Positions 35,210-44,996 of a DNA stretch of 64,000 bases are shown in pieces. A model generated the notes under the pieces. The model ran no database searches. It was given only the letters and a program-made list of their open reading frames with translations, and was not told the origin of the DNA. The first letter of the stretch is position 1; each line of letters starts with the position of its first letter. Where the stretch lies: positions 806,001-870,000 of the forward strand of contig NZ_JACIDM010000002.1 of NCBI RefSeq assembly GCF_014196335.1, in the 5' to 3' direction. This DNA comes from Brevundimonas lenta. GTDB taxonomy: Bacteria > Pseudomonadota > Alphaproteobacteria > Caulobacterales > Caulobacteraceae. Position numbers and translations under genes: made by a program.

Positions 35210-36474
35210 CAGACGCCGCCTCCCCCGCTTCCCTCGCCGCCCCTTCGGCCCGCCGCATCGATCTGGACTGGATCCGCGTCGGGGCCTTCGGCCTGCTCAT
35301 CCTCTACCACGTCGGCATGTTCTACGTGCCCTGGGACTGGCACGTGAAGAGCGGTCATGAGGTCGAGGCCCTTGAGCCGATCATGCAGCTGACCAATCCC
35401 TGGCGCCTGACCCTGCTGTTCCTGGTCTCCGGCGCGGCGACCCGCTTCATGGCCGACAGTTTCAGCGCCCGCGGCAGGGGCCCGGGATCGCTCGCCGGCT
35501 CGCGCACCCTGCGCCTGCTGCCGCCCCTGCTGTTCGGCATGTTCGTGATCGTGCCGCCGCAGAGCTACTACGAAGTCTGGGAGGCGTTGCGCGGCCTTGG
35601 CGTCGCCGATCCGGCCGGCAGCCCGTGGCTCAACGACTTCTGGATCAAGTACGCCACGGCGTCCGGCAACTGGTGCGACGCCGATGGCTGCCTGACCACG
35701 CCGACATGGAACCACCTGTGGTTCGTCGCCTATCTGCTGGTCTACAGCCTGCTCCTCGCCGGACTGCTTGCGCTGACGGGCGGACGGCTGCCGGCGCTGG
35801 GCGTCGTGCTGGAGCGCGCCCTGAAGGGCTGGGGCCTTCTGGTCTGGCCGATCGTCTTCCTCGCCCTGATCCGCTGGGCCCTGGCGGCCCGCTTCGAGAT
35901 CACCCACGACCTGGTCGAGGACTGGTACAACCACGCCCTGTCGTTCAGCGCCTTCCTGTTCGGCTTCCTGACCGCCCGCTCGGACAGCCTGCGTCAGACC
36001 TTCATCCGCCTGCGCTGGCCCGCCCTGATGCTCGCCCTGACCGCCTGGGCCGTGTGGGCCGCCTACGCCTGGCAGTACCGCGCCGACGACGCCGTCCCGG
36101 CCGAGGCCCTGCGCCGCGTCATGCGGGTGGTCTACGCCGCCGACCAGTGGGCCTTCATCGCCGCCATTCTCGGCTTCGGCGCTAAACACCTGAACCGCGA
36201 CACGCCGCTGCTCCGCTATCTGACGATCGGCGTCTTCCCGTTCTACATCGCCCATCAGACGATCATCGTCGTCGCGGGCCACCATCTGGCGAAGCTGAAC
36301 CTTCCGCTGGCGGCGGAGGCCTCGATCCTGATCGGGACGACCGTCATCGGCTGCTGGGCGACCTATGAGATCGCCCGCCGCATCGGCTGGTTCGGTCTGG
36401 TGCTGGGCGTGCGGCCGCAGCCGTCACCGCGACTGGAGGTTCAGGCCGCGAACCTGCCGCCGCGGGCGGCATAG
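35203..36474 (+). CDS. Acyltransferase family 3 membrane protein (OpgC/OafA-like)
   Basis: 423 aa with about ten membrane helices. Family-3 acyltransferase features: RRIDLDWIRVGAFGLLILYHVGMF with the conserved His in helix 1, LTLLFLVSGAATRFM, RTLRLLPPLLFGM, and WNHLWFVAYLLVYS. These enzymes acylate extracytoplasmic sugars such as lipopolysaccharide O-antigen or periplasmic glucans; the donor and target here are unknown. GTG 35203 follows CGGAG. The C-terminal 34 bases overlap convergently with phhA. The head-to-head LytTR gene is the probable regulator. Confidence 0.85.
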   Translation: MSTDAASPASLAAPSARRIDLDWIRVGAFGLLILYHVGMFYVPWDWHVKSGHEVEALEPIMQLTNPWRLTLLFLVSGAATRFMADSFSARGRGPGSLAGSRTLRLLPPLLFGMFVIVPPQSYYEVWEALRGLGVADPAGSPWLNDFWIKYATASGNWCDADGCLTTPTWNHLWFVAYLLVYSLLLAGLLALTGGRLPALGVVLERALKGWGLLVWPIVFLALIRWALAARFEITHDLVEDWYNHALSFSAFLFGFLTARSDSLRQTFIRLRWPALMLALTAWAVWAAYAWQYRADDAVPAEALRRVMRVVYAADQWAFIAAILGFGAKHLNRDTPLLRYLTIGVFPFYIAHQTIIVVAGHHLAKLNLPLAAEASILIGTTVIGCWATYEIARRIGWFGLVLGVRPQPSPRLEVQAANLPPRAA

Positions 36475-37316
36475 GCCTGGGTGCCGCGGGTGAAGACCCG
36501 GTCGGACGGCAGCACCGTCTCGATCGGGATCGCCTCGGCGCCCTCCAGCCGCCCATAGATCGGGCCGAAGTCCTGCAGCGTCTCGCGCTTCAGCTGCTCG
36601 ATGCTGTCGATGACGAAATAGACCTGCTGGAAGTCGTCGATCCGGTAGAGCGTCTTCATCACCCGCTCGAGGTCGAAGCCCAGCCGGTTCGGCGACGGGT
36701 CGTCCAGCGAGAACACGCTCTCGGTCGCCGACGACACGATGCCCGCGCCGTAGATGCGCAGGCCGTCCGTGTCCTGCATCAGGCCGAACTCGACCGTATA
36801 CCAGTACAGCCGCGCGAGGTTCTGCAGCATGCCCAACGACGCCGCCCGCTGCCCGCCCTTGCCATAGGCCTCCATATAGGCGGCGAAGTCGGGGTCGGTC
36901 AGCATCGGCACATGGCCGAAGACGTCGTGGAAGATGTCCGGCTCCTGCAGGTAGTCCAACTGGTCCGGCTTGCGGATGAATTGGCCCGAGGGGAAGCGGC
37001 GGTTGGCCAGGTGGTCGAAGAACACCTCGTCCGGCACCAGTCCGGGCACGCACACCACCGTCCAGCCGGTCAGGGCCTGCAGCTTGGGATTCATCAGGGC
37101 GAAGTCGGGAATGCCGCCGGTGTTCAGGTCCAGCGCGTCGAGACCCTTGATGAACACGTCCGCCGCCCGTCCCGGCAGGATCTTCATCTGCCGCGCGTAC
37201 AGCGTGTCCCAGGTCTTGTGCTCGACCTCGGTATAGGCGCGCCAGTTCTGCGGAATAGTCCAGTCGGCGGCCGCGCCTTCGGGCGGGCTTTCGAAGACGT
37301 GTTCGAAGTCGGACAT
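36441..37316 (-). CDS. phhA: Phenylalanine 4-monooxygenase
   Basis: Pterin- and iron-dependent hydroxylation of phenylalanine to tyrosine. 291 aa, matching the short bacterial form. Iron ligands: two His in IFHDVFGHVPML and Glu in YWYTVEFGLM. RFPSGQFIRKPDQLDYLQEPD and YGAGIVSSATES are also typical. ATG 37316 is clean. The gene is transcribed towards the acyltransferase and shares 34 bases with its end. No pterin recycling gene (phhB) is visible nearby. Confidence 0.95.
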   Translation of the reverse strand: MSDFEHVFESPPEGAAADWTIPQNWRAYTEVEHKTWDTLYARQMKILPGRAADVFIKGLDALDLNTGGIPDFALMNPKLQALTGWTVVCVPGLVPDEVFFDHLANRRFPSGQFIRKPDQLDYLQEPDIFHDVFGHVPMLTDPDFAAYMEAYGKGGQRAASLGMLQNLARLYWYTVEFGLMQDTDGLRIYGAGIVSSATESVFSLDDPSPNRLGFDLERVMKTLYRIDDFQQVYFVIDSIEQLKRETLQDFGPIYGRLEGAEAIPIETVLPSDRVFTRGTQAYAARGGRFAA

Positions 37317-37408
37317 GGACGCACTCCTGCTACGGGCTCTGGCGGCCCCTTGCCGACAATCTAGGCCCGGCCGTCGAAGCGCGCCAGACGAAGCGCGTCA
37401 GTCGCCGG

Positions 37409-37720
37409 TCAGTGGATCGCCTGCGCCTTGGGGGCGTGCCGCCCGCTGGCGTCGACGTTGAACATCCGGCGCTCTTCAGCCCCCGTCAGCACCGCCGCCC
37501 CCGGATCATGCTCCAGCGCATCCTCGGGGGCATAGGCCATGAAGCCGCCCTCCGCGCCCATCGCCATCACCTGGTAGAAGGGCTGGTTGGGCGAAATGGC
37601 GCCGGTGTCCTGGGGCTGCCCCCGGAACACAGGATCGACGTCGACGACCACGCCGCGGAAGGCCGCCTGGCGGTGTCTGACGATCTGGCCGAGGCCGAAA
37701 CGGGCGATGGTGGTGCTCAT
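37409..37720 (-). CDS. hspQ: Heat shock protein HspQ
   Basis: 103 aa of the HspQ/hemimethylated-DNA-binding-like family, which in enterobacteria is an adaptor for Lon protease and affects DnaA. Seen: ARFGLGQIVRHRQAAFRGVVVDVDPVF and FYQVMAMGAEGGFMAYAPEDALEHD, the family core. No membrane or signal segment. The divergent Ppx/GppA gene starts 151 bases upstream. I see no certain heat-shock promoter in the leader. The C-terminal tail (RRMFNVDASGRHAPKAQAIH) is slightly longer than in E. coli. Confidence 0.88.
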   Translation of the reverse strand: MSTTIARFGLGQIVRHRQAAFRGVVVDVDPVFRGQPQDTGAISPNQPFYQVMAMGAEGGFMAYAPEDALEHDPGAAVLTGAEERRMFNVDASGRHAPKAQAIH

Positions 37721-37871
37721 GATGGAGCCGAGGCTACGCCCCGCTCCCTGAGCGAAAGCCCTGTAGTCTCGTTCATTTTCGCGTCAGACACGCTTGGCGG
37801 GATCGCGAAGGCCGGTCTAGTTTGTCCGGGACGGGCGCCGCTTTGGACCGCCCACCTTGAAAGTTCGGCCC

Positions 37872-39008
37872 ATGCCGGAGACCGACGGCGCCCCACGGCG
37901 TTCGCGGTCCCAGCCTCGGCGGTCCCACGGAACGAGCGCCCGCGGCGGCGCCTCCGGGGACACAGAGGCGTCAGGTCGCGAGGCGCCGCTCTACGGCGCC
38001 CTCGATCTGGGGACCAATAATTGCCGCCTGCTCATTGCGAAGCCGGCGCGCGACGGCTTTCGCGTCGTCGATTCCTTCAGCCGCATCGTCCGCCTCGGCG
38101 AAGGCCTGTCCCGCACCGGCCGTCTCGACGACGCCGCCATGGAGCGGGCCTATGACGCGCTGATGATGTGCGGCGAGCGCGTCGCCCGGCGCGGGGTCGA
38201 ACCTGCACGCCTGATGGCCGTCGCCACCCAGGCCTGCCGTCAGGCCGACAACGGCGCCGCCTTCATCGAGCGCGTCCGCGTCGGCACCGGCCTGAAGCTG
38301 CGCATCATCGATCCGATCGAGGAAGCCAGGCTCGCGGTCGAGGGCTGCCTGAACCTGTTCGACCAGAACGCGGAGGCGGTGCTGGTCGTGGATGTCGGCG
38401 GCGGCTCGACCGAACTCAGCTGGCTGCGTCGTCACGAGGGCGGCTTCACGCTGGAGGGCTGGATGTCGGCCCCCATCGGCGTCGTCACCCTCGCCGAGCG
38501 GCATCCCGAACCGGCCAATGCGCGCAACGGCGAACTGGCCGGCTGGTACGAAGAGATGATCGTCGACATGGGCGCCGCCATCGCCGCCGCGCCGGTCGAT
38601 CCCGCCTTGCGCACGATCTTCACCGCCGGGCGGGCGCACCTGGTCGGCACCTCGGGCGCGATCACCAGCCTGGCGGGCATCCACCTGGGCCTGCGCCGCT
38701 ATCAGCGGAACCTCGTCGACGGTTTGTGGATGACGCGCGGCGACTGCGAAGCCGCCGCCGAACGGCTGAAGGCCCTGGGGCCCGAGGGGCGCGCGGCCGA
38801 GTCCTGCATCGGGCCGGACCGCGCGGACCTGGTTCTGGCCGGCGCCGCCATCATGGAAGCCGTCCAGCGCGCCTGGCCGTCAGAGCGCGTGCGCGTCGCC
38901 GATCGCGGCCTGCGCGAGGGGCTTCTGCTGCAAAGGATCCGTGAGGATCGCAAGCCGCCACGGCGTCGTCGCCGCCGCGGCCGGGGCGGTCAGCCGCCGG
39001 CGACCTGA
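37872..39008 (+). CDS. Ppx/GppA-family exopolyphosphatase or guanosine-pentaphosphatase
   Basis: 378 aa. ASKHA fold: YGALDLGTNNCRLLIA (phosphate 1 loop), TQACRQADNGAAF, VLVVDVGGGSTELSW (phosphate 2 loop) and GTSGAITSLAGI. The N-terminal 42 residues and the C-terminal [13 protein letters not shown] are basic and probably disordered; such tails fit polyphosphate or RNA contact. Ppx and GppA cannot be told apart from sequence alone. Start ATG 37872; a TTG at 37857 is possible. Overlaps the convergent cyclophilin gene by 19 bases. An rlmE partner, common in other alphaproteobacteria, is absent. Confidence 0.88.
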   Translation: MPETDGAPRRSRSQPRRSHGTSARGGASGDTEASGREAPLYGALDLGTNNCRLLIAKPARDGFRVVDSFSRIVRLGEGLSRTGRLDDAAMERAYDALMMCGERVARRGVEPARLMAVATQACRQADNGAAFIERVRVGTGLKLRIIDPIEEARLAVEGCLNLFDQNAEAVLVVDVGGGSTELSWLRRHEGGFTLEGWMSAPIGVVTLAERHPEPANARNGELAGWYEEMIVDMGAAIAAAPVDPALRTIFTAGRAHLVGTSGAITSLAGIHLGLRRYQRNLVDGLWMTRGDCEAAAERLKALGPEGRAAESCIGPDRADLVLAGAAIMEAVQRAWPSERVRVADRGLREGLLLQRIREDRKPPRRRRRRGRGGQPPAT

Positions 39009-39886
39009 ACCGGCAGGGTCACGTCGCAGACCGAGAAATCGGCGCCGCGCGCGGCCCGGGCCTCGTCCACCAGCGCCCGGAAGCGGGTCGAGCTGGTCGA
39101 CAGCACCTGCACCGTCGGCCGCTCGGCCTCGGGAATGTCGGCCGCGATCCGCACCCGGATCATCCGGTCCGGCTGCGCCTGGGCCATCATGCCGTTGTCG
39201 CCGTCGCCGGCCTGAAGCGAGCGCACCACGTCGAGGCCCGACACCGTCACGCCCCAGATCGTGTAGCGCTTGTCCAATGCCGGATAGGCCTGACGCATCA
39301 GGAAGAACTGGCTGTTGGCGGTGTCATTGCCTTCGTCGCGGGCCATGCCGGCCACGCCCGGGCAGTACAGACCCCAGCCGTGCACCTTGCCGTCGCCGGT
39401 CAGGGCGAAGGCCGCGTCCGGCTGCGTCTGCACCGGCAGGGCGTTGATAAAGCCCATGCGCGCGCCCATCGGATCGGCCACGCCCACGAACGGCATGGTC
39501 GGGTCGCGACGGAAGGTGAACTCGGCCTTCAGATCGGGGAACGGGCTCTGGCCGTCGCCGGTGCCCAGCGGATCGCCGGTCTGGGCCATGAACCAGTCGA
39601 TCACGCGATGCCAGATCTGCCCATCGAAGAAGCCGCGACGGGTCAGCAACTTCATGCGCTCGACATGCAGCGGCGCGATTTCCGGCGCCAGCTCGACCAT
39701 CACCCGCCCCTTGGAGGTGTCGATCACCATCAGGTTCTCGGCCGGCACGGTGCGCCAGTCGGTATCGGCGATGATCGTCTGCGCAGTCGGCGGCGGCGGA
39801 GGGGCCGGCGTGCCGCCGGCGTCCTGGGCGGCGGCGGCTCCGGCCGAAAGCACGGCCAGCGCGGCGATGGCGAGCGTCAGTCTCAT
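38990..39886 (-). CDS. Periplasmic cyclophilin-type peptidyl-prolyl isomerase, paralogue 1
   Basis: 298 aa. Signal peptide 1-20 (MRLTLAIAALAVLSAGAAAA). Cyclophilin core with MVELAPEIAPLHVERM, FFDGQIWHRVIDWFMAQTGDPLGTG and NSQFFLMRQ. The C-terminal extension (RMIRVRIAADIPEAERP..VCDVTLPVQVAGG) continues past the domain and is shared with the next gene, so both belong to the same subgroup. Odd: cyclophilin usually has FHRVI with Arg in place; here WHRVI, so the binding pocket differs. It probably folds outer-membrane or periplasmic proteins. Confidence 0.88.
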   Translation of the reverse strand: MRLTLAIAALAVLSAGAAAAQDAGGTPAPPPPPTAQTIIADTDWRTVPAENLMVIDTSKGRVMVELAPEIAPLHVERMKLLTRRGFFDGQIWHRVIDWFMAQTGDPLGTGDGQSPFPDLKAEFTFRRDPTMPFVGVADPMGARMGFINALPVQTQPDAAFALTGDGKVHGWGLYCPGVAGMARDEGNDTANSQFFLMRQAYPALDKRYTIWGVTVSGLDVVRSLQAGDGDNGMMAQAQPDRMIRVRIAADIPEAERPTVQVLSTSSTRFRALVDEARAARGADFSVCDVTLPVQVAGG

Positions 39887-39911
39887 GGTCCCCTCCCCCT
39901 TTTCGTCCCGA

Positions 39912-40772
39912 TCAGCCGACGACCTGCACCGGCGGCTGGACGTCGCAGACGTTGAACTGCGCGCCGCGTGCGGTGCGCGTGGTCTCGATCAGCGCGGCGA
40001 ACGCCGGAGCGTTGGTGTTCATCACCCGCACGACCGGACGCTGCCCCTCGGGCAGGGCCGCGGCGGTGCGCGTGCGGGTCATGGTGTCGGGATTGGTGAC
40101 CTTGCCGTCCTCGCTCTCGGAACCGACCTTCAGCGATTCCACGACATTGAGGCCGTCCACCACGCGGCCGAACGCCGTGTACTGGCCGTTCAGCGAGGCG
40201 CGCGGGCCCATCATCAGGAAGAACTGGCTGTTGGCGCTGTTCGGGTCGTTCGAGCGCGCCATGCCCGCCACGCCCTGGCAGAACAGACCGACCGCCGCCG
40301 CCTTGAAGTCGGACGTCACCATCATCTGGGCGTCCGGCTGGGTCTGGACCGGCATCGAACCCATGATCCCCAGCTGTCCACCCGGCGTCGACGACAGCGA
40401 GACGTAGCCGTCGGCCCGACCCCGGCGGAAGCCGAACTCGCCCGCGACGTCCGGCAGCTCGCTGCCGCCCAGGCCTGTGCCCAGCGGATCGCCGGTCTGG
40501 GCCATGAAGCCCTCGATCACGCGGTGGAAGGCGTGGCCGTCGTAGAAGCCGCGATTGGCCAGGGTGCTGACCCGCTCGACCGCCAACGGCGCGATGCGGG
40601 GCTCCAGCTCCACCAGGATCCGCCCCTTGGCGGTCTGGATGACCAGCAGATTCTCCGGCGCGATCGTGCGCCATTCGGCCGCGGCGGGCGCTGCGGTCTG
40701 GGCCATGACCGGGACGGCCGAGGCCAGAAGCGCGGCCGAAACGGCCGCCGCGAAGGTGAACTTGAAACGCAT
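39912..40772 (-). CDS. Periplasmic cyclophilin-type peptidyl-prolyl isomerase, paralogue 2
   Basis: 286 aa. Signal peptide 1-24 (AAAVSAALLASAVPVMAQ). FYDGHAFHRVIEGFMAQTGDPLGTG and NSQFFLMMG match the active cyclophilin motif; the same C-terminal extension as its neighbour ends VCDVQPPVQVVG. Start ATG 40772 follows the coaD stop by a single base, so coaD and both isomerases are transcribed together. Compared with paralogue 1 this copy keeps the classical FHRVI. Division of labour between the two is likely but unproven. Confidence 0.88.
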   Translation of the reverse strand: MRFKFTFAAAVSAALLASAVPVMAQTAAPAAAEWRTIAPENLLVIQTAKGRILVELEPRIAPLAVERVSTLANRGFYDGHAFHRVIEGFMAQTGDPLGTGLGGSELPDVAGEFGFRRGRADGYVSLSSTPGGQLGIMGSMPVQTQPDAQMMVTSDFKAAAVGLFCQGVAGMARSNDPNSANSQFFLMMGPRASLNGQYTAFGRVVDGLNVVESLKVGSESEDGKVTNPDTMTRTRTAAALPEGQRPVVRVMNTNAPAFAALIETTRTARGAQFNVCDVQPPVQVVG

Positions 40773-40773
40773 G

Positions 40774-41256
40774 CTATCCCTTGACCCTTGCCAGCACAGC
40801 GGCCGCAACGGCCGGGCTGACGAAACTTCCGATATCCCCGCCCAGACGGGCGATTTCCTTGACCAGCCGCGAGGCGACCGCCTGATGCCGCGGATCGGCC
40901 ATCAGGAAGACGGTCTCGATGTCGGCATTGAGGCGTTGGTTCATCGCCGTCATCTGGAACTCATATTCGAAGTCCGACACGGCGCGCAGGCCGCGCACGA
41001 TCACCGTCGCGTCCAGTTCCTCGGCGAAATGCATCAGCAGGTTGGAGAACGAGCGTACTTCGACCCGGTCGCCGAACGTCGCCACCTCGGCGCGCACCAG
41101 TTCGACCCGCTCGTCGGTAGCGAACAGCGGCCCCTTGTCGTCATTGCGGGCGACGCCGATCACCAATTTGTCGACCAGCTTCACCGCCCGGCCGATGATG
41201 TCCATGTGGCCGTTGGTGATGGGATCGAAAGTGCCGGGATAAAGCCCGATACGCAT
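40774..41256 (-). CDS. coaD: Pantetheine-phosphate adenylyltransferase CoaD
   Basis: Fourth step of coenzyme A synthesis, adenylating 4'-phosphopantetheine. 160 aa, the normal size. Seen: RIGLYPGTFDPITNGHMDII (phosphate loop and HxGH-type site), VIVRGLRAVSDFEYEFQMTAMNQRL and ETVFLMADPRHQAVASRLVKEIA. Single base between its stop and the next gene. Its own leader is 49 bases after the aminotransferase stop, so gyrA, aminotransferase, coaD and the isomerases could be read on one transcript. Confidence 0.96.
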   Translation of the reverse strand: MRIGLYPGTFDPITNGHMDIIGRAVKLVDKLVIGVARNDDKGPLFATDERVELVRAEVATFGDRVEVRSFSNLLMHFAEELDATVIVRGLRAVSDFEYEFQMTAMNQRLNADIETVFLMADPRHQAVASRLVKEIARLGGDIGSFVSPAVAAAVLARVKG

Positions 41257-41305
41257 GCAGTCCTCCCCGACTTTGTTCCCGTTTAGCAGGTGCGAAACGG
41301 GCGGC

Positions 41306-42106
41306 CTAGATCGGTTGCGGCGCGTTCGCCGCCCAGGCCGCCTGCAACCGGTCGATCAGCGCAGGGTCCACATCCAGTGACCGGCCGTCGATATTGCCGA
41401 CCGGACAGACCGGCGTCGCGCTGTTGCATATGAAAGCCTGCCGGAAGTCCGCCAACGCAGCCCGGTCGATCGGCCGGCGCTCGCTGTCCAGGCCGACGGA
41501 GTCCAGCCCCCGCTCAATCAGGCCCTGCCCGGTCCCCGCCAGCATCCGCGCAACCGGCCAGACGATCCGTCCGTCCTCGACGAAGCCGATGTTCCAGATG
41601 CTGCCCTCGGAAACCAGGCCGTCGGACCCGATGAACAGGGCGTCGTCGAAGCCCGTCATGGCCGCCGCCCGCCGCGCCCGGGTCAGCCCGAATGTCCCGG
41701 CGTGTTTCAGATGCGCGGCCTCCCGCGCATAGGCCTGCGTCTGCAGTCGCAGCGGATCGCACAGGGGCGTTGCGGGATCAGTGGCGACGACCAGGACCGA
41801 CGGCTCGCCCTGGGCGTCCGGACTTCGCAGCGTCACGGTCTGCAGGAACAGTTGCACCCGCAAGCTGCAGCGCCCGGTCCGACCGTTCAGAGCCGAGCGC
41901 ATGCGCTCGCGCAGCCGCCCCTCCGGAACGGCCACGCCGAACAGCTCCAGCGCTTCCTGCTCCAACCGTTCCAGATGCAGGTCCAGCCCGCGCACGCCGC
42001 CGTCCTCGATCTGCATCGAGGTGAAGGCGCCGTAGTTCGACAGCACGACCGGCGTCAGCGTCTCGACGCTGGCCGGGCGACCGTCGATCTGGATCGTCAG
42101 GCTCAG
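41306..42106 (-). CDS. Class IV aminotransferase (PabC/branched-chain type)
   Basis: PLP enzyme of the D-amino-acid/branched-chain aminotransferase fold; possibly aminodeoxychorismate lyase. 266 aa if read from CTG 42106. Seen: [30 protein letters not shown] (Lys region), [24 protein letters not shown] (Glu binding loop). The frame is open up to a CTG that overlaps the gyrA stop as CTGA (42106-42103) and encodes [20 protein letters not shown], which resembles a family N-terminus. The next ATG/GTG/TTG is GTG 42046 (246 aa). A CTG start is therefore proposed. Confidence 0.75.
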   Translation of the reverse strand: MSLTIQIDGRPASVETLTPVVLSNYGAFTSMQIEDGGVRGLDLHLERLEQEALELFGVAVPEGRLRERMRSALNGRTGRCSLRVQLFLQTVTLRSPDAQGEPSVLVVATDPATPLCDPLRLQTQAYAREAAHLKHAGTFGLTRARRAAAMTGFDDALFIGSDGLVSEGSIWNIGFVEDGRIVWPVARMLAGTGQGLIERGLDSVGLDSERRPIDRAALADFRQAFICNSATPVCPVGNIDGRSLDVDPALIDRLQAAWAANAPQPI

Positions 42107-44871
42107 GCCTCGCCCTCACCGCCCTCGATGTCGCCTTCAACGCCGGCGTCGTCGTTGTCGCCGCCGCTGTCCGGCAGGCGCTCGACCGAGACGACCTTTT
42201 CACCGTCGGCGGTGCGGAAGATGGTCACGCCCTGGCTGGAGCGACCGACCACGCGGACCTGGCCCACCGGCGTGCGGATCATCTGCCCGCCCGAGGTGAC
42301 CATCAGCAGTTCGTCGGTGTCCTCGACCGGGAAGGCCGCGGCCAGACGGTTGCCCGCGCGACCGCCGAGGCCGTGCGCCGTCAGACCCTGACCGCCGCGA
42401 CCCGTGCGACGATACTCATAGGCCGACGACCGCTTGCCGAAGCCGGTCTCGGTGACCGTCAGGATGAACTGCTCGGCGGCGCCCAGTTCGGCGATCCGCT
42501 CGACGCTCAGCACGGCGTCGCCGGTCGCTTCGTCGTCGGTCTCCACCGCCGGGGTTTCGTCCTCGCCCTCGCCCGCCGCGCGACGCATGGCGTTCGAGTG
42601 CTTGACGTAGGCGGCCCGCTCTTCCGGCGTCGCATCGACGCGGCCCAGCACGGCCATCGAGATGACCTCGTCGCCTTCCTGCAGGCGCACGCCGCGCACG
42701 CCGGTCGAATCCCGCCCCTTGAAGACGCGCACGTCGTCGGCCTTGAAGCGGATGGCGCGACCGAGGGCGGTCGTCAGCATGACGTCGTCCTCGGCGGTGC
42801 ACAGGGCGACGCCGACCATGTGATCGTCGCCTTCCAGCTTCATGGCGATCTTGCCGGCGCGGTTCACGGTGGCGAAGTCCGACAGCTTGTTGCGGCGCAC
42901 GTCGCCCGAACTGGTGGCGAACATGATGTCGTAGTTGCCCCAGTCCGCCTCGTCCTCGGGCAGCGGCAGCACGTTCATGATGCTGTCACCCGGTTCGATC
43001 GGCAGCAGGTTCACGAACGCCTTGCCGCGCGACTGCGGATTGCCCAGCGGCAGACGCCAGGTCTTCAGCTTGTAGGCCTTGCCGTTGGTGGCGAAGAACA
43101 GCACGGGCGTATGGGTCGAGGCCGAGAACACGCCGACGACGGCGTCGTCCTCCTTCATCGCCACGCCCGAGCGGCCCTTGCCGCCGCGATGCTGGGTCCG
43201 ATAGGCGTTCAGCGCCACGCGCTTGACGTAGCCGCCGTGGGTGACGGTGACGACCATATCCTCGCGCGGGATCAGGTCCTCATCCTCCATCTCGCCGTCG
43301 CCTTCCCCGATCAGGGTGCGGCGCGGCACGGCGAACTCGTCCTTCACCGCGATCAGGTCCTCGCGGATCACCGCCAGGATGTTGGCGCGGTCCGACAGCA
43401 GGGTCAGATGGCCCTGGATGGTGTCGGCCAGGTTGCGCGCCTCGGCGAAGATGTCGTCGCGGCCCAGGCCGGTCAGACGCGACAGCGTCAGGGCCAGGAT
43501 GGCGCGGGCCTGTTCGTCCGTCAGGTTCAGCTTGTCGCCGTCGACCAGCATCGAGCGCGGGTCGGCGATCAGTTCGACCAGGGCGATCATGTCGCCCACC
43601 GGCCAGCTCTTGGCCTGCAGACGCTCACGCGCTTCGGTCGGATCGGCCGACGAGCGGATGATGTGGATCACCTCGTCGATGTTGGCCACGGCCACGGCCA
43701 GGCCGACCAGCACGTGGCCGCGGTCGCGGGCCTTCGCCAGTTCGAACTTGATGCGGCGGACGACCACTTCCTCGCGGAAGTCGAGGAAGATCTGCAGCAG
43801 GTCGCGCAGACCCATCTGCTCCGGCCGGCCATGGTTCAGCGCCAGCATGTTGACGCCGAACGACGACTGCATCGCCGTGAAGCGCCACAGCTGGTTCAGC
43901 ACCACGTCGCCCGAGGCGTCGCGCTTCAGCTCGATGACCATACGCATGCCGTCGCGGTCGGACTCGTCGCGGACGTCGGCGATGCCTTCGACACGCTTCT
44001 CGCGGACCAGTTCGACGATGCGCTCGATCAGGGTCTGTTTGTTGACCTGGAACGGCAGCTCGGTGACCACGATCGCCTCGCGGTCCTTGCGGATGGTCTC
44101 GATCGAGGCCTTGCCGCGCACGATGACCGAGCCGCGGCCGTCGCGCAGGGCGTTGCGGGGCGTCGTGCGGCCCATGATCTCGCCGCCGGTCGGGAAGTCC
44201 GGTCCCGGCACCAGATCCAGCAGGGCGTCGTCGGTGACGTTGGGGTCGTCCAGCAGCGCGACCAGGCCGTCGATCACTTCGCCGAGGTTATGCGGCGGAA
44301 TGTTGGTGGCCATGCCGACGGCGATGCCGCCCGCGCCGTTGACCAGCAGGTTCGGGATCCGGCTCGGCAGGACGACCGGCTCCAGCTCCTTCTCGTCGTA
44401 GTTCGGCTGGAAATCGACCGTGTCCTTGTCGATGTCGGCCAGCAGCGCCACGGCGGCCGGGGCCATCCGGGCCTCGGTGTATCGCATCGAGGCGGGCATA
44501 TCGCCGTCGACCGAGCCGAAATTGCCCTGGCCGTCGACCAGCATCAGGCCCATCGAGAACGGCTGCGCCATGCGCACCAGGGCCATGTAGACCGAGGCGT
44601 CGCCGTGCGGGTGGAACCGGCCCAGCACGTCGCCGACGACGCGCGCGCACTTCGAGTACGACTTCTCGGGCGTCATCTTCAGGTCGTGCATCGAATACAG
44701 GATGCGGCGGTGCACCGGCTTCAGGCCGTCGCGCGCATCGGGCAGCGCACGGCTCACGATCACGCTCATGGCGTAGTCGAGATACGAGCGGCGCAGCTCG
44801 TCTTCGATGGTGATAGTGGAGATGTCGCCGCCCGCAGGCGCTGCGGCGTTCTGGTAGCTGTCGTCGGTCAA
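42103..44871 (-). CDS. gyrA: DNA gyrase subunit A
   Basis: 922 aa; introduces negative supercoils with GyrB. Seen: the catalytic tyrosine in [10 protein letters not shown], the winged helix region [16 protein letters not shown] (quinolone-resistance region, with Ala at the usual Ser83 position in GDASVY), and the C-terminal pinwheel with the GyrA box QHRGGKG. The acidic C-terminal tail is long. Quinolone-target variation: Asp87 becomes Tyr-side positions only by alignment, so I do not infer resistance. Divergent from sodC, 125 bases apart. Confidence 0.96.
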   Translation of the reverse strand: MTDDSYQNAAAPAGGDISTITIEDELRRSYLDYAMSVIVSRALPDARDGLKPVHRRILYSMHDLKMTPEKSYSKCARVVGDVLGRFHPHGDASVYMALVRMAQPFSMGLMLVDGQGNFGSVDGDMPASMRYTEARMAPAAVALLADIDKDTVDFQPNYDEKELEPVVLPSRIPNLLVNGAGGIAVGMATNIPPHNLGEVIDGLVALLDDPNVTDDALLDLVPGPDFPTGGEIMGRTTPRNALRDGRGSVIVRGKASIETIRKDREAIVVTELPFQVNKQTLIERIVELVREKRVEGIADVRDESDRDGMRMVIELKRDASGDVVLNQLWRFTAMQSSFGVNMLALNHGRPEQMGLRDLLQIFLDFREEVVVRRIKFELAKARDRGHVLVGLAVAVANIDEVIHIIRSSADPTEARERLQAKSWPVGDMIALVELIADPRSMLVDGDKLNLTDEQARAILALTLSRLTGLGRDDIFAEARNLADTIQGHLTLLSDRANILAVIREDLIAVKDEFAVPRRTLIGEGDGEMEDEDLIPREDMVVTVTHGGYVKRVALNAYRTQHRGGKGRSGVAMKEDDAVVGVFSASTHTPVLFFATNGKAYKLKTWRLPLGNPQSRGKAFVNLLPIEPGDSIMNVLPLPEDEADWGNYDIMFATSSGDVRRNKLSDFATVNRAGKIAMKLEGDDHMVGVALCTAEDDVMLTTALGRAIRFKADDVRVFKGRDSTGVRGVRLQEGDEVISMAVLGRVDATPEERAAYVKHSNAMRRAAGEGEDETPAVETDDEATGDAVLSVERIAELGAAEQFILTVTETGFGKRSSAYEYRRTGRGGQGLTAHGLGGRAGNRLAAAFPVEDTDELLMVTSGGQMIRTPVGQVRVVGRSSQGVTIFRTADGEKVVSVERLPDSGGDNDDAGVEGDIEGGEGEA

Positions 44872-44996
44872 GGAAATCGGGCTTTAAATGGCCGGAATCG
44901 GAACGTGATCCGCTGCGCCGATTTCTAGCATCCGGGGGCTGTAGAGGCAAAGCGAAGCCATGCACTCCCGTCGGTTTCAGACAGGGAGTTATGACC

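Noticed and set aside
42103..44871. Quinolone resistance from gyrA
   Set aside because: Ala at the usual Ser83 position is natural in many alphaproteobacteria and does not prove resistance.
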